A stretch of DNA of 64,000 bases, taken from NCBI GenBank assembly GCA_027023265.1, contig JALVVV010000025.1, forward strand, positions 53,244 through 117,243, written 5' to 3'. This DNA comes from DHVE2 group archaeon (GTDB lineage: Archaea > Thermoplasmatota > Thermoplasmata > Thermoplasmatales > Aciduliprofundaceae). Below the pieces are notes generated by a model. It worked only from the letters and a program-made list of their open reading frames with translations. It was not told the DNA's origin and ran no database searches. A program made the translations under genes and the position numbers. Below, piece by piece: positions 1 to 10,030 of this stretch (the first letter of the stretch is position 1; every line of letters begins with the position of its first letter).

Positions 1-605
1 TTTGCAAGCTCCATGGCCTTGTCCACTAAGAGCATCTGGTGGTGCGAGTTGAACGCGCGAGCCACGTGGATATTTTTCAGCACTTCCTGTGGATTCATCT
101 CCAGGGCCTCGGCCATCTGCACTATGCGCTCCGGTCTGAACGTGTTTTCGGTGTCTATGAATATTGCGTGACCTTCCAGACCCCCCTTCTCCTTTGGCAA
201 TTGCACATTAACCGCTAACTGGTGAACAATCTGCGTCTTTCCTGAGCCAAACTCACCAAAGAACTCTGTTATTGCCTGACTTTCCAATCCTCCACCCAGA
301 AGGGTATCAAATTCCTTTGACCCTGTGGTAAGTTTTGTGAGCTGGCTCCGGCGCTCCAGGATAACATCTCCTGTCTCAAAATCTCCAACGTTAGCATATT
401 TTCTCGCAGCAGCTATAATTTTCTGAGCGGTACCTTCGCCCACTCCTGCTAAATCTGCAAGGTCTTTTGGGGAGACCACGGCAAGCTCAATGAGGTCTGT
501 ATATCCTGCCTCCCTCAGCTTCTCGGCAGTGGCGGGTCCCACACCGGGGAGATCTTCTATAGTGTATTCCTTATTTTCATCTTTTTTCTTGGCCAAATCA
601 ATCAC
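1..605 (-). CDS. radA: DNA repair and recombination protein RadA (3' part beyond window)
   Basis: RadA is the archaeal RecA/Rad51 recombinase that forms filaments on single-stranded DNA and catalyses strand exchange in homologous recombination. About 201 N-terminal codons are present. Residues 18-65 carry helix-hairpin-helix motifs ([13 protein letters not shown] and [10 protein letters not shown]). The Walker A motif GEFGSGKT is at 117-124, and [13 protein letters not shown] follows, as in all RadA proteins. I place the start at a GTG (complement of 603-605) because no in-frame ATG lies nearby and an AT-rich TATA-like box (627-636) sits about 25 nt upstream, which fits a leaderless mRNA. The gene is transcribed away from gap, whose stop lies 44 nt upstream of this start. 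The reading frame is intact and the family assignment is secure. Confidence 0.95.
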   Translation of the reverse strand, partial: MIDLAKKKDENKEYTIEDLPGVGPATAEKLREAGYTDLIELAVVSPKDLADLAGVGEGTAQKIIAAARKYANVGDFETGDVILERRSQLTKLTTGSKEFDTLLGGGLESQAITEFFGEFGSGKTQIVHQLAVNVQLPKEKGGLEGHAIFIDTENTFRPERIVQMAEALEMNPQEVLKNIHVARAFNSHHQMLLVDKAMELA

Positions 606-648
606 CTGGGTGGCTTTATGCCTTATGCATATTAACTTTTTCTCCGAA

Positions 649-1719
<1,071 letters not shown>

Positions 1720-1877
1720 TTAGATGTGTGCTAATTAAGTTTGATACACGCAACAGGGGAGCTTATAATACGTGTGGAAATCGGAGGCGTATGGGTGCGC
1801 AAAACAAAACCTGAGAAGATACTGCCCTCAGATGAAATTTTTAGATATAAACTAAAAAATCGGTGCAGTGGGAACCC

Positions 1878-1886
1878 TTTTATACT
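1878..1886 (+). promoter_or_regulatory. TATA box of apgM
   Basis: The sequence TTTTATACT ends about 20 nt before the apgM ATG. Archaeal transcription starts about 25 nt downstream of the TATA centre, so the transcript would begin at or next to the start codon, making a leaderless mRNA. This is position-based inference without an experimentally known start site. Confidence 0.5.
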
Positions 1887-1905
1887 CTCCCAGTGATATC
1901 CTGCC

Positions 1906-3129
1906 ATGGAGAAGAGAAAAGCGGTTCTTATAATACTGGATGGTGTGGGAGACAGAGCAAATCCTCAGCTGGATTACAAAACTCCTTTACAGTATGCAAG
2001 TACTCCAAATCTTGATAACATGGCCAGAAAGAGCGTTGTTGGTTTGATGGACTCAATAGCTCCCGGAATAAGGGCAGGAAGCGATACTTCCCATCTGAAC
2101 ATTTTGGGCTATGACCCGTACAGGGTTTACACCGGCCGCGGACCATTCGAAGCGGCAGGACTCGATATGGATTTAGAACCCGGGGACATAGCATTTCGTT
2201 GCAATTTTGCCACTGTTGATGATGACATGGTTGTTATTGACAGAAGAGCTGGTAGGATAAAGGAGGGTACGGATGAGTTGCTCAAGGATATTGATGGAAT
2301 GGTAATTGAAGATGTTAAGATTTTTGTAAAGCCGGGTGTGGAGCATCGAGCCGCACTCGTTCTTCGAGGTCCTGGATTGAGCCCGAATGTTAGCGATGTT
2401 GACCCTCACGACACGGGAATAAAGGTTCGTGAAGCAAAACCACTATCAAACGACGCCGAGAAAACTGCCAGGATTCTCAATGAATTCGTTAAAAAAGCTC
2501 ATGAAATCTTAAAAGAGCATCCTGTGAACAGGGATCGGGTGAAAAAAGGCAAAAAGCCAGCGAATATTATTCTACCACGGGGTGCTGGCATGGTGCCCCA
2601 TCTGGAGAGCTTCACGGAGAAAAATGGATTGAAAGCTGCCTGCGTGGTTGGGACACCTTTAATACGGGGAATATGCAAGCTTGCAGGAATCACACCTATT
2701 GAAGTTCCCGGAGCCACAGGGGGCTACGACACGGACATGGTTGCGAAGATGGATGCTGTGTTGGAAAATCTTAGAGATTACGATTTCATCCTTGTTAATA
2801 TTAAAGCTACAGACATTGCAGGTCACGATATGCAGCCACTCAAAAAGGTTGAGGTAATTGAAAGAATAGACGAGGCAATAGGTCATTTGTACGAGAATCT
2901 ACCGGATAACGTTGTTTTAATAGTAACGGCGGACCACAGCACCCCTTGCACCGTTGGAGATCACAGCGGAGACCCGGTACCTATATTGATTTACGCCCCG
3001 GATTCCAGGAGAGAGGGAGAGGAGTTCAACGAGATTTCAGTCCTTCGTGGCTCATTGCGCATACGTGCTTCTGACCTGATGGATATTGTGAAAAACCACA
3101 CAAATCGTGCCGAGAAGTTCGGTGCTTGA
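1906..3129 (+). CDS. apgM: 2,3-bisphosphoglycerate-independent phosphoglycerate mutase, archaeal type
   Basis: ApgM interconverts 3- and 2-phosphoglycerate in glycolysis and gluconeogenesis. It belongs to the alkaline phosphatase superfamily and uses two metal ions. The 407-residue length is typical. Metal and catalytic residues are visible in LDGVGD (D12), in AGSDTSHLNILGYDP (probable phospho-acceptor Ser59), in DIAGHD near residue 303 and in TADHSTPC near residue 345. The ATG lies just after a TATA box and has no clear ribosome binding site, consistent with leaderless translation. A T-rich tract follows the stop codon. It is divergent from gap, so two steps of lower glycolysis are neighbours. 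Confidence 0.95.
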   Translation: MEKRKAVLIILDGVGDRANPQLDYKTPLQYASTPNLDNMARKSVVGLMDSIAPGIRAGSDTSHLNILGYDPYRVYTGRGPFEAAGLDMDLEPGDIAFRCNFATVDDDMVVIDRRAGRIKEGTDELLKDIDGMVIEDVKIFVKPGVEHRAALVLRGPGLSPNVSDVDPHDTGIKVREAKPLSNDAEKTARILNEFVKKAHEILKEHPVNRDRVKKGKKPANIILPRGAGMVPHLESFTEKNGLKAACVVGTPLIRGICKLAGITPIEVPGATGGYDTDMVAKMDAVLENLRDYDFILVNIKATDIAGHDMQPLKKVEVIERIDEAIGHLYENLPDNVVLIVTADHSTPCTVGDHSGDPVPILIYAPDSRREGEEFNEISVLRGSLRIRASDLMDIVKNHTNRAEKFGA

Positions 3130-3130
3130 G

Positions 3131-3150
3131 TTTTTATTTTTTTAATTTTT
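3131..3150 (+). terminator. T-rich transcription terminator after apgM
   Basis: Directly after the apgM stop, two runs of five and seven T bases and further T-rich sequence appear on the coding strand. Oligo-T tracts are the usual intrinsic terminators in archaea. No hairpin is needed or seen. Confidence 0.45.
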
Positions 3151-3252
3151 AGCTTTTAGCTGGGGAAATATCATCATTTTTAAGGATAAAATCTCTTTTA
3201 GGATTGTATTTCTCCACAAACTTTTATATATCTTTTTGGAGATTACCTTGGG

Positions 3253-3690
3253 ATGGAAGGAAAGGATGATTTGACTACTTCATTGAGACCATCTCCTGTG
3301 TCGCCTCCACCAGTTTTTAAGAAGAGAACAGGTGTGTTTAGGTGGGCGGTTGTGATTTTGATAGGTTTGCTGATATTGTTTGCAGGCTCGGTATGGGTAA
3401 TTTTTGCCACATGGAACCCCCCTCCAAGTGCATCTGATTATTCCAGTTACTCCGAGTATCAAAAAGCTCTGCACGGGTGGAAGAACGCATCCATGGAGGG
3501 TAATTTTTACGGCCGTTTGGTAATGGATATTGGAGCGTTTTTCATGATTATTGCAGGAATTCTTGGGTACGTGGACCCGTCAGTGGATATTGACGAAAGA
3601 AGATTTTTGGTGGCAATGGCAATTGTAGGCGTTTTTGTATTTCTGGTTGTCAGCGTTGGTTTCTTCCAGAACTCCCCATATACTTCGTAA
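3253..3690 (+). CDS. Small membrane protein, function unknown
   Basis: I do not recognise a family. The 145-residue protein has a proline-rich cytoplasmic N-terminus, a first membrane span at about 28-52 (WAVVILIGLLILFAGSVWVI), an external or internal polar loop of about 40 residues rich in Ser and Tyr, and two further spans at about 88-105 and 118-138. A TATA-like box (CTTTTATATA, 3221-3230) lies about 25 nt before the ATG. The convergent gene downstream also encodes a small three-span protein, and the two stop codons are only 8 nt apart. Confidence 0.7.
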   Translation: MEGKDDLTTSLRPSPVSPPPVFKKRTGVFRWAVVILIGLLILFAGSVWVIFATWNPPPSASDYSSYSEYQKALHGWKNASMEGNFYGRLVMDIGAFFMIIAGILGYVDPSVDIDERRFLVAMAIVGVFVFLVVSVGFFQNSPYTS

Positions 3691-3697
3691 TTTCTCG

Positions 3698-4078
3698 CTA
3701 CTTTTTATTTCTCGGAAATTGAGGCGGTGCATAGATTTCCTTGTTATAATTGCTTTTTATAAGGTACTTTCTTTCTACAATGTTATCAAGGGTGCGATAT
3801 ACTTTATACCCGTATATTCCCGGTATTATAAGAGCAAATAAAAATCCGAAGACCGTGGCGACTTTCATCTTGCTTCTTGCTTTTTCGTAATTTCTACCCT
3901 GATAATGGTCGTGGGCGGATTTCACTATGAAAAAAGTAACTATGTTTATTGCAGCGAAAATGAAACCTATTATGCCCCATGGATACAGAAACATTCCCCA
4001 TATTATGTTCGCACCAGCCATCACCAGTGTTAGGTATGATACGAACATTATTGAATCTTCAATTTCCTCTGTGGTCAT
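3698..4078 (-). CDS. Small three-span membrane protein, function unknown
   Basis: The 126-residue product starts at the ATG at 4078; a TTG just upstream extends the frame by one codon. Three hydrophobic segments are visible (about 12-32, 35-53 and 75-95), separated by a basic loop (HYQGRNYEKARSKMK), and the C-terminus is polar. The upstream sequence contains ATTTTATAATG, a possible TATA element. No enzyme motif is visible and I do not recognise the family. It faces the degraded insertion-sequence region at 4.1-4.7 kb. Confidence 0.65.
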   Translation of the reverse strand: MTTEEIEDSIMFVSYLTLVMAGANIIWGMFLYPWGIIGFIFAAINIVTFFIVKSAHDHYQGRNYEKARSKMKVATVFGFLFALIIPGIYGYKVYRTLDNIVERKYLIKSNYNKEIYAPPQFPRNKK

Positions 4079-4120
4079 CAAATCATTATAAAATAGTGGG
4101 TATTAAAGATTTCTCTTTAA

Positions 4121-4740
4121 GGGATGAGTTGAAATCCTCGAAAAACATGGAATAATGGAGATAAAAATAGAGAGGCAATTAAATATAAAGGACATAAGCG
4201 AGGACTTTAAACATTAGTGGTTTAGAAGCGGAAAGAAAAGAATGGGAGAATACGTAATCTCCGACATTTCCATGATAGTATTTTTTTCCACTCTGCTGCT
4301 CTGCTCTTTTTCAGGAGCATTCTAAGCAATCCTATATGCGCATTCTCATGGATTGCGATGTATGGTTCACCATCTCTTTCCAATACAGAGCGTATGTTGC
4401 GTAGTGAATCATAGCCTTTATCCACATACACTTTTACAATTTTTTCTCATTTTCCAAAAAGGAAACGTTCTCTGGTAATTACTATCGTGCCACATAAAAC
4501 ATTCATTGGTAAAAAAGGATAATAAATTTGTATTCCGAGAGACTTCACGGTAAATGCACTATTTCTCAGAACTCCACGAAGATAGAGCGTTCTATCATTC
4601 TTTTATGCCCTCTTAAATTGCACTTTGATTTATGTTTTTGCCTTTTTATTACCTTCAATCTTCTCCTTACGTCCTTTATCAAATCCAACTTCTATATTTT
4701 TTAATTCTTTTTAATAATTTGGTATATACTCATCCAAATA
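4121..4740 (-). mobile_element. Decayed insertion sequence copy A (DDE transposase remnant)
   Basis: The complement strand carries the C-terminal part of a DDE transposase (IS4/IS5-like by appearance). A piece with YVDKGYDSLRNIRSVLERDG and GEPYIAIHENA lies at about 4300-4431. After a frame change come GDYVFSHSF and KVLAYVLYI, ending at a stop near 4179. The same segments occur in copy C at 51.3-51.9 kb. The outer end (4124-4215) matches the end of copy C in inverted orientation and that of copy B at 44.35 kb, so this is the element terminus. Frame breaks and the lack of an N-terminal half mark it as dead. The segment 4440-4740 is AT-rich, holds no gene, and shares TTTATCAAATCAAACTTC-like sequence with copy B. 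Confidence 0.7.
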
Positions 4741-4781
4741 TTACATAGGAAAAGTTTTTTTTATAAATGCCATGTAGTTGC

Positions 4782-5492
4782 ATGCGTAAAAGAAGAGATT
4801 ATGATGAGCTCAGAACAGTAAAAATCACACCGAATTTTCAGAAAAAGGCATATGGCTCAGTTCTATATCAGCAGGGTGATACTGTTGTTCTTTGCTCTGC
4901 ACAGGTAATTGAAAACGTGCCAGAATGGTTAAAAAACGAGAATCGTGGTTGGTTAACAGCGGAGTACTCAATGCTTCCCGGCTCTACCGAAACAAGAATT
5001 TTCAGAGACAGGGGTCACGTTAACGGTCGCAGCAAGGAGATTGAGAGAATTATTGGAAGGGCATTGAGGGCTGCCGTTGATCTGAGTAAGATAGGACCCA
5101 GAACAATATGGGTTGACTGCGATGTTGTTCAGGCAGATGGGGGTACCAGGACCGCAAGTATAACAGGTGGATTTTTGGCGTTATACCTTGCTATTCAAAG
5201 GCTACTAAAAGAAGGTAAAATTTCGGAAAATCCTATAAGGTATCAAGTTGCAGCTGTTAGCGTTGGTATTGTAAAAGGTATTCCTATGCTCGATTTGGCA
5301 TACGAGGAAGATTCACAGGCGGATGTTGATCTCAATGTGGCTATGACCTCTGATATGAGATACGTGGAAATACAGGGCACTTCGGAGAACGAGCCTATGA
5401 GCGAGGAGCAACTAAGCGAGCTTTTAAGTTTGGCAAAGAAAGGAATTGAGGAATTGTTAAAGATACAGAGGGAAGTGATGGAAAATGTGTAG
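4782..5492 (+). CDS. rph: Ribonuclease PH, bacterial type
   Basis: RNase PH is a phosphorolytic 3'-5' exoribonuclease that trims tRNA 3' ends using phosphate. This 236-residue protein matches the bacterial enzyme along its full length: [61 protein letters not shown] (phosphate-binding GTRTAS at 121-126) and [17 protein letters not shown]. Archaeal exosome subunits Rrp41 and Rrp42 are related, but Rrp41 has DGCR where this has GGTRT. The first in-frame ATG (4767) lies inside a TATA-like box (TTTTTATAAA), and family proteins begin at MR followed by DELR, so I choose the ATG at 4782. It overlaps the downstream amidotransferase gene by 8 nt, suggesting co-translation. Acquisition from bacteria is inferred. 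Confidence 0.9.
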   Translation: MRKRRDYDELRTVKITPNFQKKAYGSVLYQQGDTVVLCSAQVIENVPEWLKNENRGWLTAEYSMLPGSTETRIFRDRGHVNGRSKEIERIIGRALRAAVDLSKIGPRTIWVDCDVVQADGGTRTASITGGFLALYLAIQRLLKEGKISENPIRYQVAAVSVGIVKGIPMLDLAYEEDSQADVDLNVAMTSDMRYVEIQGTSENEPMSEEQLSELLSLAKKGIEELLKIQREVMENV

Positions 5493-6135
5493 ATTTGTGG
5501 CTGTTGTTTCAAAAGATTACTTTGACCCGGGAAAATATGTGGATTACCTGGAAAACATGGCTAAAAAAGGGAAGAGAGCAGAGCATGGAGACGGATGGGG
5601 AATATGGATTAAGAGCGGGAGTGACGAGTTTCTCCATAAAGAGACTGTACCCGTATGGGAGAGAAAAATCAAAAATTTTCCCCGAGGAAATGTTGCGTTC
5701 ATTCATGCAAGAAAGCGCGGCGAAAACGGTGCAAAAATAGCAATAGAGAATACGCATCCTTTCACGAGTCATGGTTCTGTTTTTATGCACAATGGATTCA
5801 TAAATATTACTCATGAGGAGAGCTGCGGGGACACGGATTCAGAGAGTCTGTTTATGAATATAATTCATAGAGGGCTCTGGAACGTTCTCTGCGAGATTGA
5901 AAAATATGATTTTTCTTCTATAAATTCCGTGCTTTATACGGATGGTAAAATTTATGTAATTCGCTATGCTAAAAAGTTGGAGGATTATTACTCCATATTC
6001 ATTGATAGAACTGACGACAGAATTGTGATTTCTACGGAAGGTGATGGTGTACCCGTTAATAACAAGAGCGTGGTTGTGATAGACGATGACCTTAATATTG
6101 AAGAGCTTCCATTTTGCCCAGATATGTTCCATTAA
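5485..6135 (+). CDS. Class II glutamine amidotransferase-like protein (YafJ/EgtC-like)
   Basis: The protein is an N-terminal-nucleophile hydrolase of the class II glutamine amidotransferase type. Cys2 becomes the catalytic nucleophile after Met removal (MCRFVAVVS). GDGWGIW (35-41), FIHARKRG (72-79) and MHNGFI (101-106) are the glutamine-site motifs of the YafJ/EgtC group. The 216-residue length means it is a stand-alone glutaminase domain with no synthase domain, and the acceptor is unknown. The start ATG lies inside the end of rph (8-nt overlap). Its 3' end overlaps the convergent phosphoesterase gene by 44 nt. No direct functional link to RNase PH is evident. Confidence 0.85.
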   Translation: MCRFVAVVSKDYFDPGKYVDYLENMAKKGKRAEHGDGWGIWIKSGSDEFLHKETVPVWERKIKNFPRGNVAFIHARKRGENGAKIAIENTHPFTSHGSVFMHNGFINITHEESCGDTDSESLFMNIIHRGLWNVLCEIEKYDFSSINSVLYTDGKIYVIRYAKKLEDYYSIFIDRTDDRIVISTEGDGVPVNNKSVVVIDDDLNIEELPFCPDMFH

Positions 6136-6772
6136 TCAGATACACCTCAAAATCCCCAATTATTTTATTTTTAAAAAGAGGGCCTATGGGATTTGCCAGA
6201 TTCGAACCTGCCAGGGGATTGAATGCGCTAACCACGAATATCCTTGGGTTTCCCTTGTATTTTTTTCTTCCTGATTTCGTGAGATGGCCAACAAGATGGC
6301 ATGGATATCTGTGTGCTTTGCCTATAGAATCTCTTAACTCTATTTCGGGATGGACATGACCCATGAACACGTACTTTGCCATCATAACCTCATTGCTCGG
6401 CCATGAATGGCCATGTACAAAACCAAAATCACCTATTCTGAAACCATCAGTGCCAGATATTTTCGCATCGAGTGCGTTCTCTAAATTACCATCGTGATTG
6501 CCCTTTGCCACATAAATGTCCACGTCTAAATCCTGGAGTTTTTTTACACCCACAAATTCACCAATGCTGTGTTTCACATCCCCTAAAATTATGAGTTTGT
6601 CTGCATTTTTTTCATTTAATATGGATTCTATTTCTTCATATATGTTTATTTTCGGAATTTTTATCCCTTCTTTTCGCAGCACTTCTTCATATCCCATGTG
6701 TAAATCAGCAATAACAACCGCGTTTATATCATCTATGTACAGTGCCCTCCTATCTGGAATTATCTCTATCAT
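6092..6772 (-). CDS. Calcineurin-like metallophosphoesterase (COG1407-like)
   Basis: This is a dinuclear-metal phosphoesterase. All family motifs are visible: DLH (23-25), GDVKH (64-68), GNHD (91-94), HGHSW (120-124) and MGHVHP (137-142). The 226-residue length suits the archaeal COG1407 group, which is often linked to helicase or DNA genes; here it lies in an operon with a riboflavin gene. Its ATG overlaps the stop of the upstream reductase gene (ATGA), so translation is probably coupled. The natural substrate is unknown. Confidence 0.88.
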   Translation of the reverse strand: MIEIIPDRRALYIDDINAVVIADLHMGYEEVLRKEGIKIPKINIYEEIESILNEKNADKLIILGDVKHSIGEFVGVKKLQDLDVDIYVAKGNHDGNLENALDAKISGTDGFRIGDFGFVHGHSWPSNEVMMAKYVFMGHVHPEIELRDSIGKAHRYPCHLVGHLTKSGRKKYKGNPRIFVVSAFNPLAGSNLANPIGPLFKNKIIGDFEVYLINGTYLGKMEALQY

Positions 6773-7407
6773 TTTTTTACCTCGTATTGAATTAAGATGC
6801 CATATCCAAGTCTCTCACATGAGAGGACATTCATTCTCAGAACATCTTTTTCTTCCCTTGCCCCGTTACCGCCTACCAAACTTGGTGCAGTGCCACCGAT
6901 TATTACCGGGCCAATGAACACATATAATTCGTCCACCAATCTTTCCCTTAAAAATGAAGATATAACAGTGCTGCCCCCCTCCACCATTAAGCTTCTTATT
7001 CCTCTTTTAAATAGCTCCTCCATAAGACATTTTAAATCAACCCTTTTTTCTCCGCATCTTATTATTTCTGCGTTTAGTTCTCTATGCCCTGCTGTTTTCG
7101 TGGTAGCAATTATTGTCTTTGCAGCATTGTTTAGTATCCTTACATTTTCAGGAATTCTTAGCTTAGAGTCCAATACAATTCTCACGGGATTTTTCGCATT
7201 CGGCACGTACTTTTCTTTAACCGTTAATTTTGGATTGTCATTAATCACTGTGTTTATCCCTACCAGAATTGCATCTACTCTTGCCCTAAGCTCGTGAACT
7301 CTTTTGAAATCCATCTCATCGCTTATTTTTATCCTCTTTCCACCTACCAGAGCAATTTTACCGTCCACGCTCATTGCCGCGTTTATGATTATTTTAGGTC
7401 TATTCAT
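6769..7407 (-). CDS. arfC: 2,5-diamino-6-ribosylamino-pyrimidinone 5'-phosphate reductase (riboflavin synthesis)
   Basis: This enzyme reduces the ribosyl side chain of the diaminopyrimidine intermediate to ribityl, using NADPH, in archaeal and fungal riboflavin biosynthesis. It corresponds to the C-terminal domain of RibD (DHFR-like fold). Supporting motifs are NAAMSVDGKIA at the N-terminus, RVDAILVGINTVINDNP, PVRIVLDS, LMVEGGSTVISSFL and FIGPVIIGG. The length of 212 residues is normal. I choose the ATG at 7407 because GGTGAT lies 7 nt upstream, whereas earlier candidates overlap that site. The start overlaps the end of the upstream small gene by 8 nt. Confidence 0.9.
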   Translation of the reverse strand: MNRPKIIINAAMSVDGKIALVGGKRIKISDEMDFKRVHELRARVDAILVGINTVINDNPKLTVKEKYVPNAKNPVRIVLDSKLRIPENVRILNNAAKTIIATTKTAGHRELNAEIIRCGEKRVDLKCLMEELFKRGIRSLMVEGGSTVISSFLRERLVDELYVFIGPVIIGGTAPSLVGGNGAREEKDVLRMNVLSCERLGYGILIQYEVKK

Positions 7408-7630
7408 AAACATCATCACCCATTATTTTCATATATCCATTTTTCGAAATGTATGCGGAAAGTCTCTTTTTTGCCAAAATTTCGAAGAACTCGTCCCACG
7501 ATATTTTTTCAAATTTCTTATCCTCTTTTTTAATTAACTGCACTACATCTTTGCCACGAATTTTAGCGGGAACTAACCCGTATTTCCTGGCATAGGTTAT
7601 GGTTTCATCCTTGCTTAACTTTCTCATCAT
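7400..7630 (-). CDS. Small conserved-looking protein, function unknown
   Basis: The 76-residue protein is charged and appears soluble, with DETITYARKYGLVPAKIRGK and FEKISWDEFFEILAKKRL as likely helical segments. I do not recognise the family. It is the first gene of a three-gene set (this, arfC, phosphoesterase) joined by overlaps, which supports it being real. Two adjacent ATG codons (7630 and 7627) are possible starts. A DNA- or RNA-binding role is conceivable from its basic helices but is not shown. Confidence 0.65.
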   Translation of the reverse strand: MMRKLSKDETITYARKYGLVPAKIRGKDVVQLIKKEDKKFEKISWDEFFEILAKKRLSAYISKNGYMKIMGDDVYE

Positions 7631-7706
7631 AACAATACAAAATATGCATTAAGATTAAAACTGTTTCTCTATATACGTTTGTGTACTTATGAAAAATAAT
7701 AAAGAA

Positions 7707-9731
7707 TTAGTGGCGTCTTATTACAAAGAACACCACCATTGGCACAAATACAAGCAGAACAATTGAACTCAACTCCGGAATTGTCTGGGTTACTGAATAA
7801 ATCTGTACACTGTGTGCAGTGGTAATTAAAATCTCATTTGAAATTCCATCATGGTTGTAATCAAACTGGTTCCAGGAACTTACTTCCTTTACTGTTACAA
7901 ATGCTGATATGTCTGTATCTTTTGAGTCTCCTGTGACCTCTCCAGACCACAGTAATGAGCCATCCTTTCCAGAAAGTATTTTTATGTACGTGTCCTCTGA
8001 ACCTGTTACATTGTGGTAGTGTAGCTTAATTATGGCATCTCCGTACCCGTCTTTGTTTATGTCCCCGACAATCCACGAGCTCGTGCTCCAATTCTTGAAG
8101 TCACTGCTGTTAACTCCAACTGGCACATTAGTTTTCCAGAGCGTGTTTCCATTTCCAGATATTGCTGATACGTTAATGAACAAGGATGAGCCATTGTTGT
8201 AGTACTTGTATGCCACCAGCGAATCCTGTAAACCGTCATCGTTCATATCAGATATGTCATTAATGACCGAGTTACCCACAAATCCTGAGATTGCATGGAT
8301 GTAATATTTGCTCCAGAGTACCTTACCGGTAACGGGATTTATTGCGGAGAGATTCACATTCTTTGTTTTTACCCCATCTACGTACGTTGTGTTCATCCCA
8401 ACTAAATATATGTCCCAGATTTCGTCCCCATTTAAATCATTGGTAGAGAGTGTCACCATGTAATTATAGCTTTGATTTATCAAATTCAATTTCCAAACAG
8501 ATACATTCTGTTCCACATTCCAGCACACCAAGTTGGTGTTGTTGTCCACGAAGAAAACTTCTCCATTGCCATCGTTGGTTACATCTAAACTATTGATAAG
8601 CTTATGAAAACTGCCAGTTTTCAAGTCAGTGTGAAGTGCCATAACACTTATGTTCTGAGAATCCCGGGTGTAATATCCCAAAACCAGCCCAGATGAGTCT
8701 AAAAAGTTTAAATAAGATTTGTCTGAGTAATATGTGCCTATCATTATATCCATTTTATTATCTCCGTTGAAATCAAATGTTAATGAGTTTATTCCCTGCA
8801 TTACAGAGAAAAAAGATATTGGATTTAAAATTGACATTATTCCTGTTATATTTGTTTCCCAAAGCATGTTTCCGTTTGTGGTGTTGTATGCGACTAATGT
8901 TGTGCTTCCTGAATTAGATGTTAGGTTTGCAAATATTACAGTTGGTGGTCCTCCTGTAACCCCTAAACCGTTGAAATCAATCAAATCAATCCCGGTCAAG
9001 TATCTTATTCCAAAGTCATGATGCCCCTCTTTTTCTGTCCTCTCCCATACTGTATTCAAGTTTTTATCAAGTACGATAACCTGTATCTCGTTGTAATCCA
9101 CCTGCCATCCATTGTCATCTTTAACCCCAGAGTATACTCCGAAATACACGAGATAAGGTTCCCCATCTATGCTAATTGCATGGAAAATCCAGTTATAATC
9201 ATACACGTCAATGGTCTCTCCATCCACGGTAATTGTGGCAGGGATTTTTATGGCCAAATAAGAAATGTTTTCTAAAGAAGGGTAATCCACAGAGTACACT
9301 GAGACAATGCTATTGTTGCTGTGATTCCCGAAAACCATAAAATAATGCTCCATTTTTGGATTGCCATTATTATCAAGCACGGTAACTCCATATATTGTAC
9401 CATCTTCCCCCACTTTATCTCCTGTTTCATCATATCCTACATCTGTGAAATATGTTTTGTTGAGTGTAGAGCCATCTGCACCGTTGAGCAGACACAGTGA
9501 GTAGGTATTTGCAGTGTAATTTTTAGCACTTACCATAATTTCTGCAAGACCATCCCCGTTGGAGTCCATGCTCTCTGTCGCGTTTATAGTACCAATGGAA
9601 TCGTTCATGTACGTTGTCCATACCTCCGTGGGAGACAAACTCACATGCGCCATAGATGTGTTCGCCTCTGCAATCACTCCAAGTGTCGATACCATCAATA
9701 TTATTACAACCCCTAAAACCCACATTTTCAT
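7707..9731 (-). CDS. Secreted FG-GAP/VCBS-like repeat protein with a PEF-CTERM-like sorting tail
   Basis: The 674-residue protein begins with a signal peptide (MKMWVLGVVIILMVSTLGVIAEA). It then has at least seven FG-GAP/VCBS-type units with calcium-loop sequences such as NGDGLAEIM, DFNGDNKMDI, DLNGDEIWDI, DMNDDGLQD, DINKDGYGD and DYNHDGISN, which predict a beta-propeller outside the cell. Many N-x-S/T sequons are present. The extreme C-terminus reads IPELSS, then a hydrophobic span, then RRH, the three-part layout of archaeosortase substrates (PEF-CTERM). An archaeosortase is encoded at 33.5-34.4 kb. GGTGA lies 6 nt before the ATG and a TATA element (CTTATAAAA) about 50 nt before it. The ligand is unknown. 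Confidence 0.85.
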   Translation of the reverse strand: MKMWVLGVVIILMVSTLGVIAEANTSMAHVSLSPTEVWTTYMNDSIGTINATESMDSNGDGLAEIMVSAKNYTANTYSLCLLNGADGSTLNKTYFTDVGYDETGDKVGEDGTIYGVTVLDNNGNPKMEHYFMVFGNHSNNSIVSVYSVDYPSLENISYLAIKIPATITVDGETIDVYDYNWIFHAISIDGEPYLVYFGVYSGVKDDNGWQVDYNEIQVIVLDKNLNTVWERTEKEGHHDFGIRYLTGIDLIDFNGLGVTGGPPTVIFANLTSNSGSTTLVAYNTTNGNMLWETNITGIMSILNPISFFSVMQGINSLTFDFNGDNKMDIMIGTYYSDKSYLNFLDSSGLVLGYYTRDSQNISVMALHTDLKTGSFHKLINSLDVTNDGNGEVFFVDNNTNLVCWNVEQNVSVWKLNLINQSYNYMVTLSTNDLNGDEIWDIYLVGMNTTYVDGVKTKNVNLSAINPVTGKVLWSKYYIHAISGFVGNSVINDISDMNDDGLQDSLVAYKYYNNGSSLFINVSAISGNGNTLWKTNVPVGVNSSDFKNWSTSSWIVGDINKDGYGDAIIKLHYHNVTGSEDTYIKILSGKDGSLLWSGEVTGDSKDTDISAFVTVKEVSSWNQFDYNHDGISNEILITTAHSVQIYSVTQTIPELSSIVLLVFVPMVVFFVIRRH

Positions 9732-9899
9732 CCAAAGTCACCATTATAGATATCATGTTGACACATAAAAAATTTTTTTATAAGTGTCGGACTAAAACAA
9801 TAGCACATAATACAATAAAGATAAGATAAAGAGTTATAATAAATCCAGAGAAACTCTAACAATTCCTCACTCATAAAGTAGTTTTATCCCAAGTAAAAG

Positions 9900-9974
9900 T
9901 GCTCCGGCCGGGATTTGAACCCGGGTCGTCGGCTCGAAAGGCCGATATCCTTGGCCGGACTAGACTACCGGAGC
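9900..9974 (-). tRNA. tRNA-Glu (anticodon UUC)
   Basis: The complement folds as a full cloverleaf. The acceptor stem is GCTCCGG paired with CCGGAGC with discriminator A. The anticodon arm is TCGGC / loop CTTTCGA / GCCGA, giving anticodon TTC. The T arm is CCGGG / TTCAAAT / CCCGG. There is no encoded CCA and no intron. A TATA-like TTTTATAT (complement of 10007-10014) lies about 35 nt upstream. Confidence 0.95.
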
Positions 9975-10030
9975 AGCAGTGCAAGGCAGTGTAAAAAATC
10001 TTTAGATATAAAACTTTCCACTGTTTTCTA

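Noticed and set aside
6188..6240. tRNA-like TTCGAACCTGCCA pattern
   Set aside because: No acceptor or anticodon stem can be drawn, and the segment encodes conserved sequence of the metallophosphoesterase on the complement.
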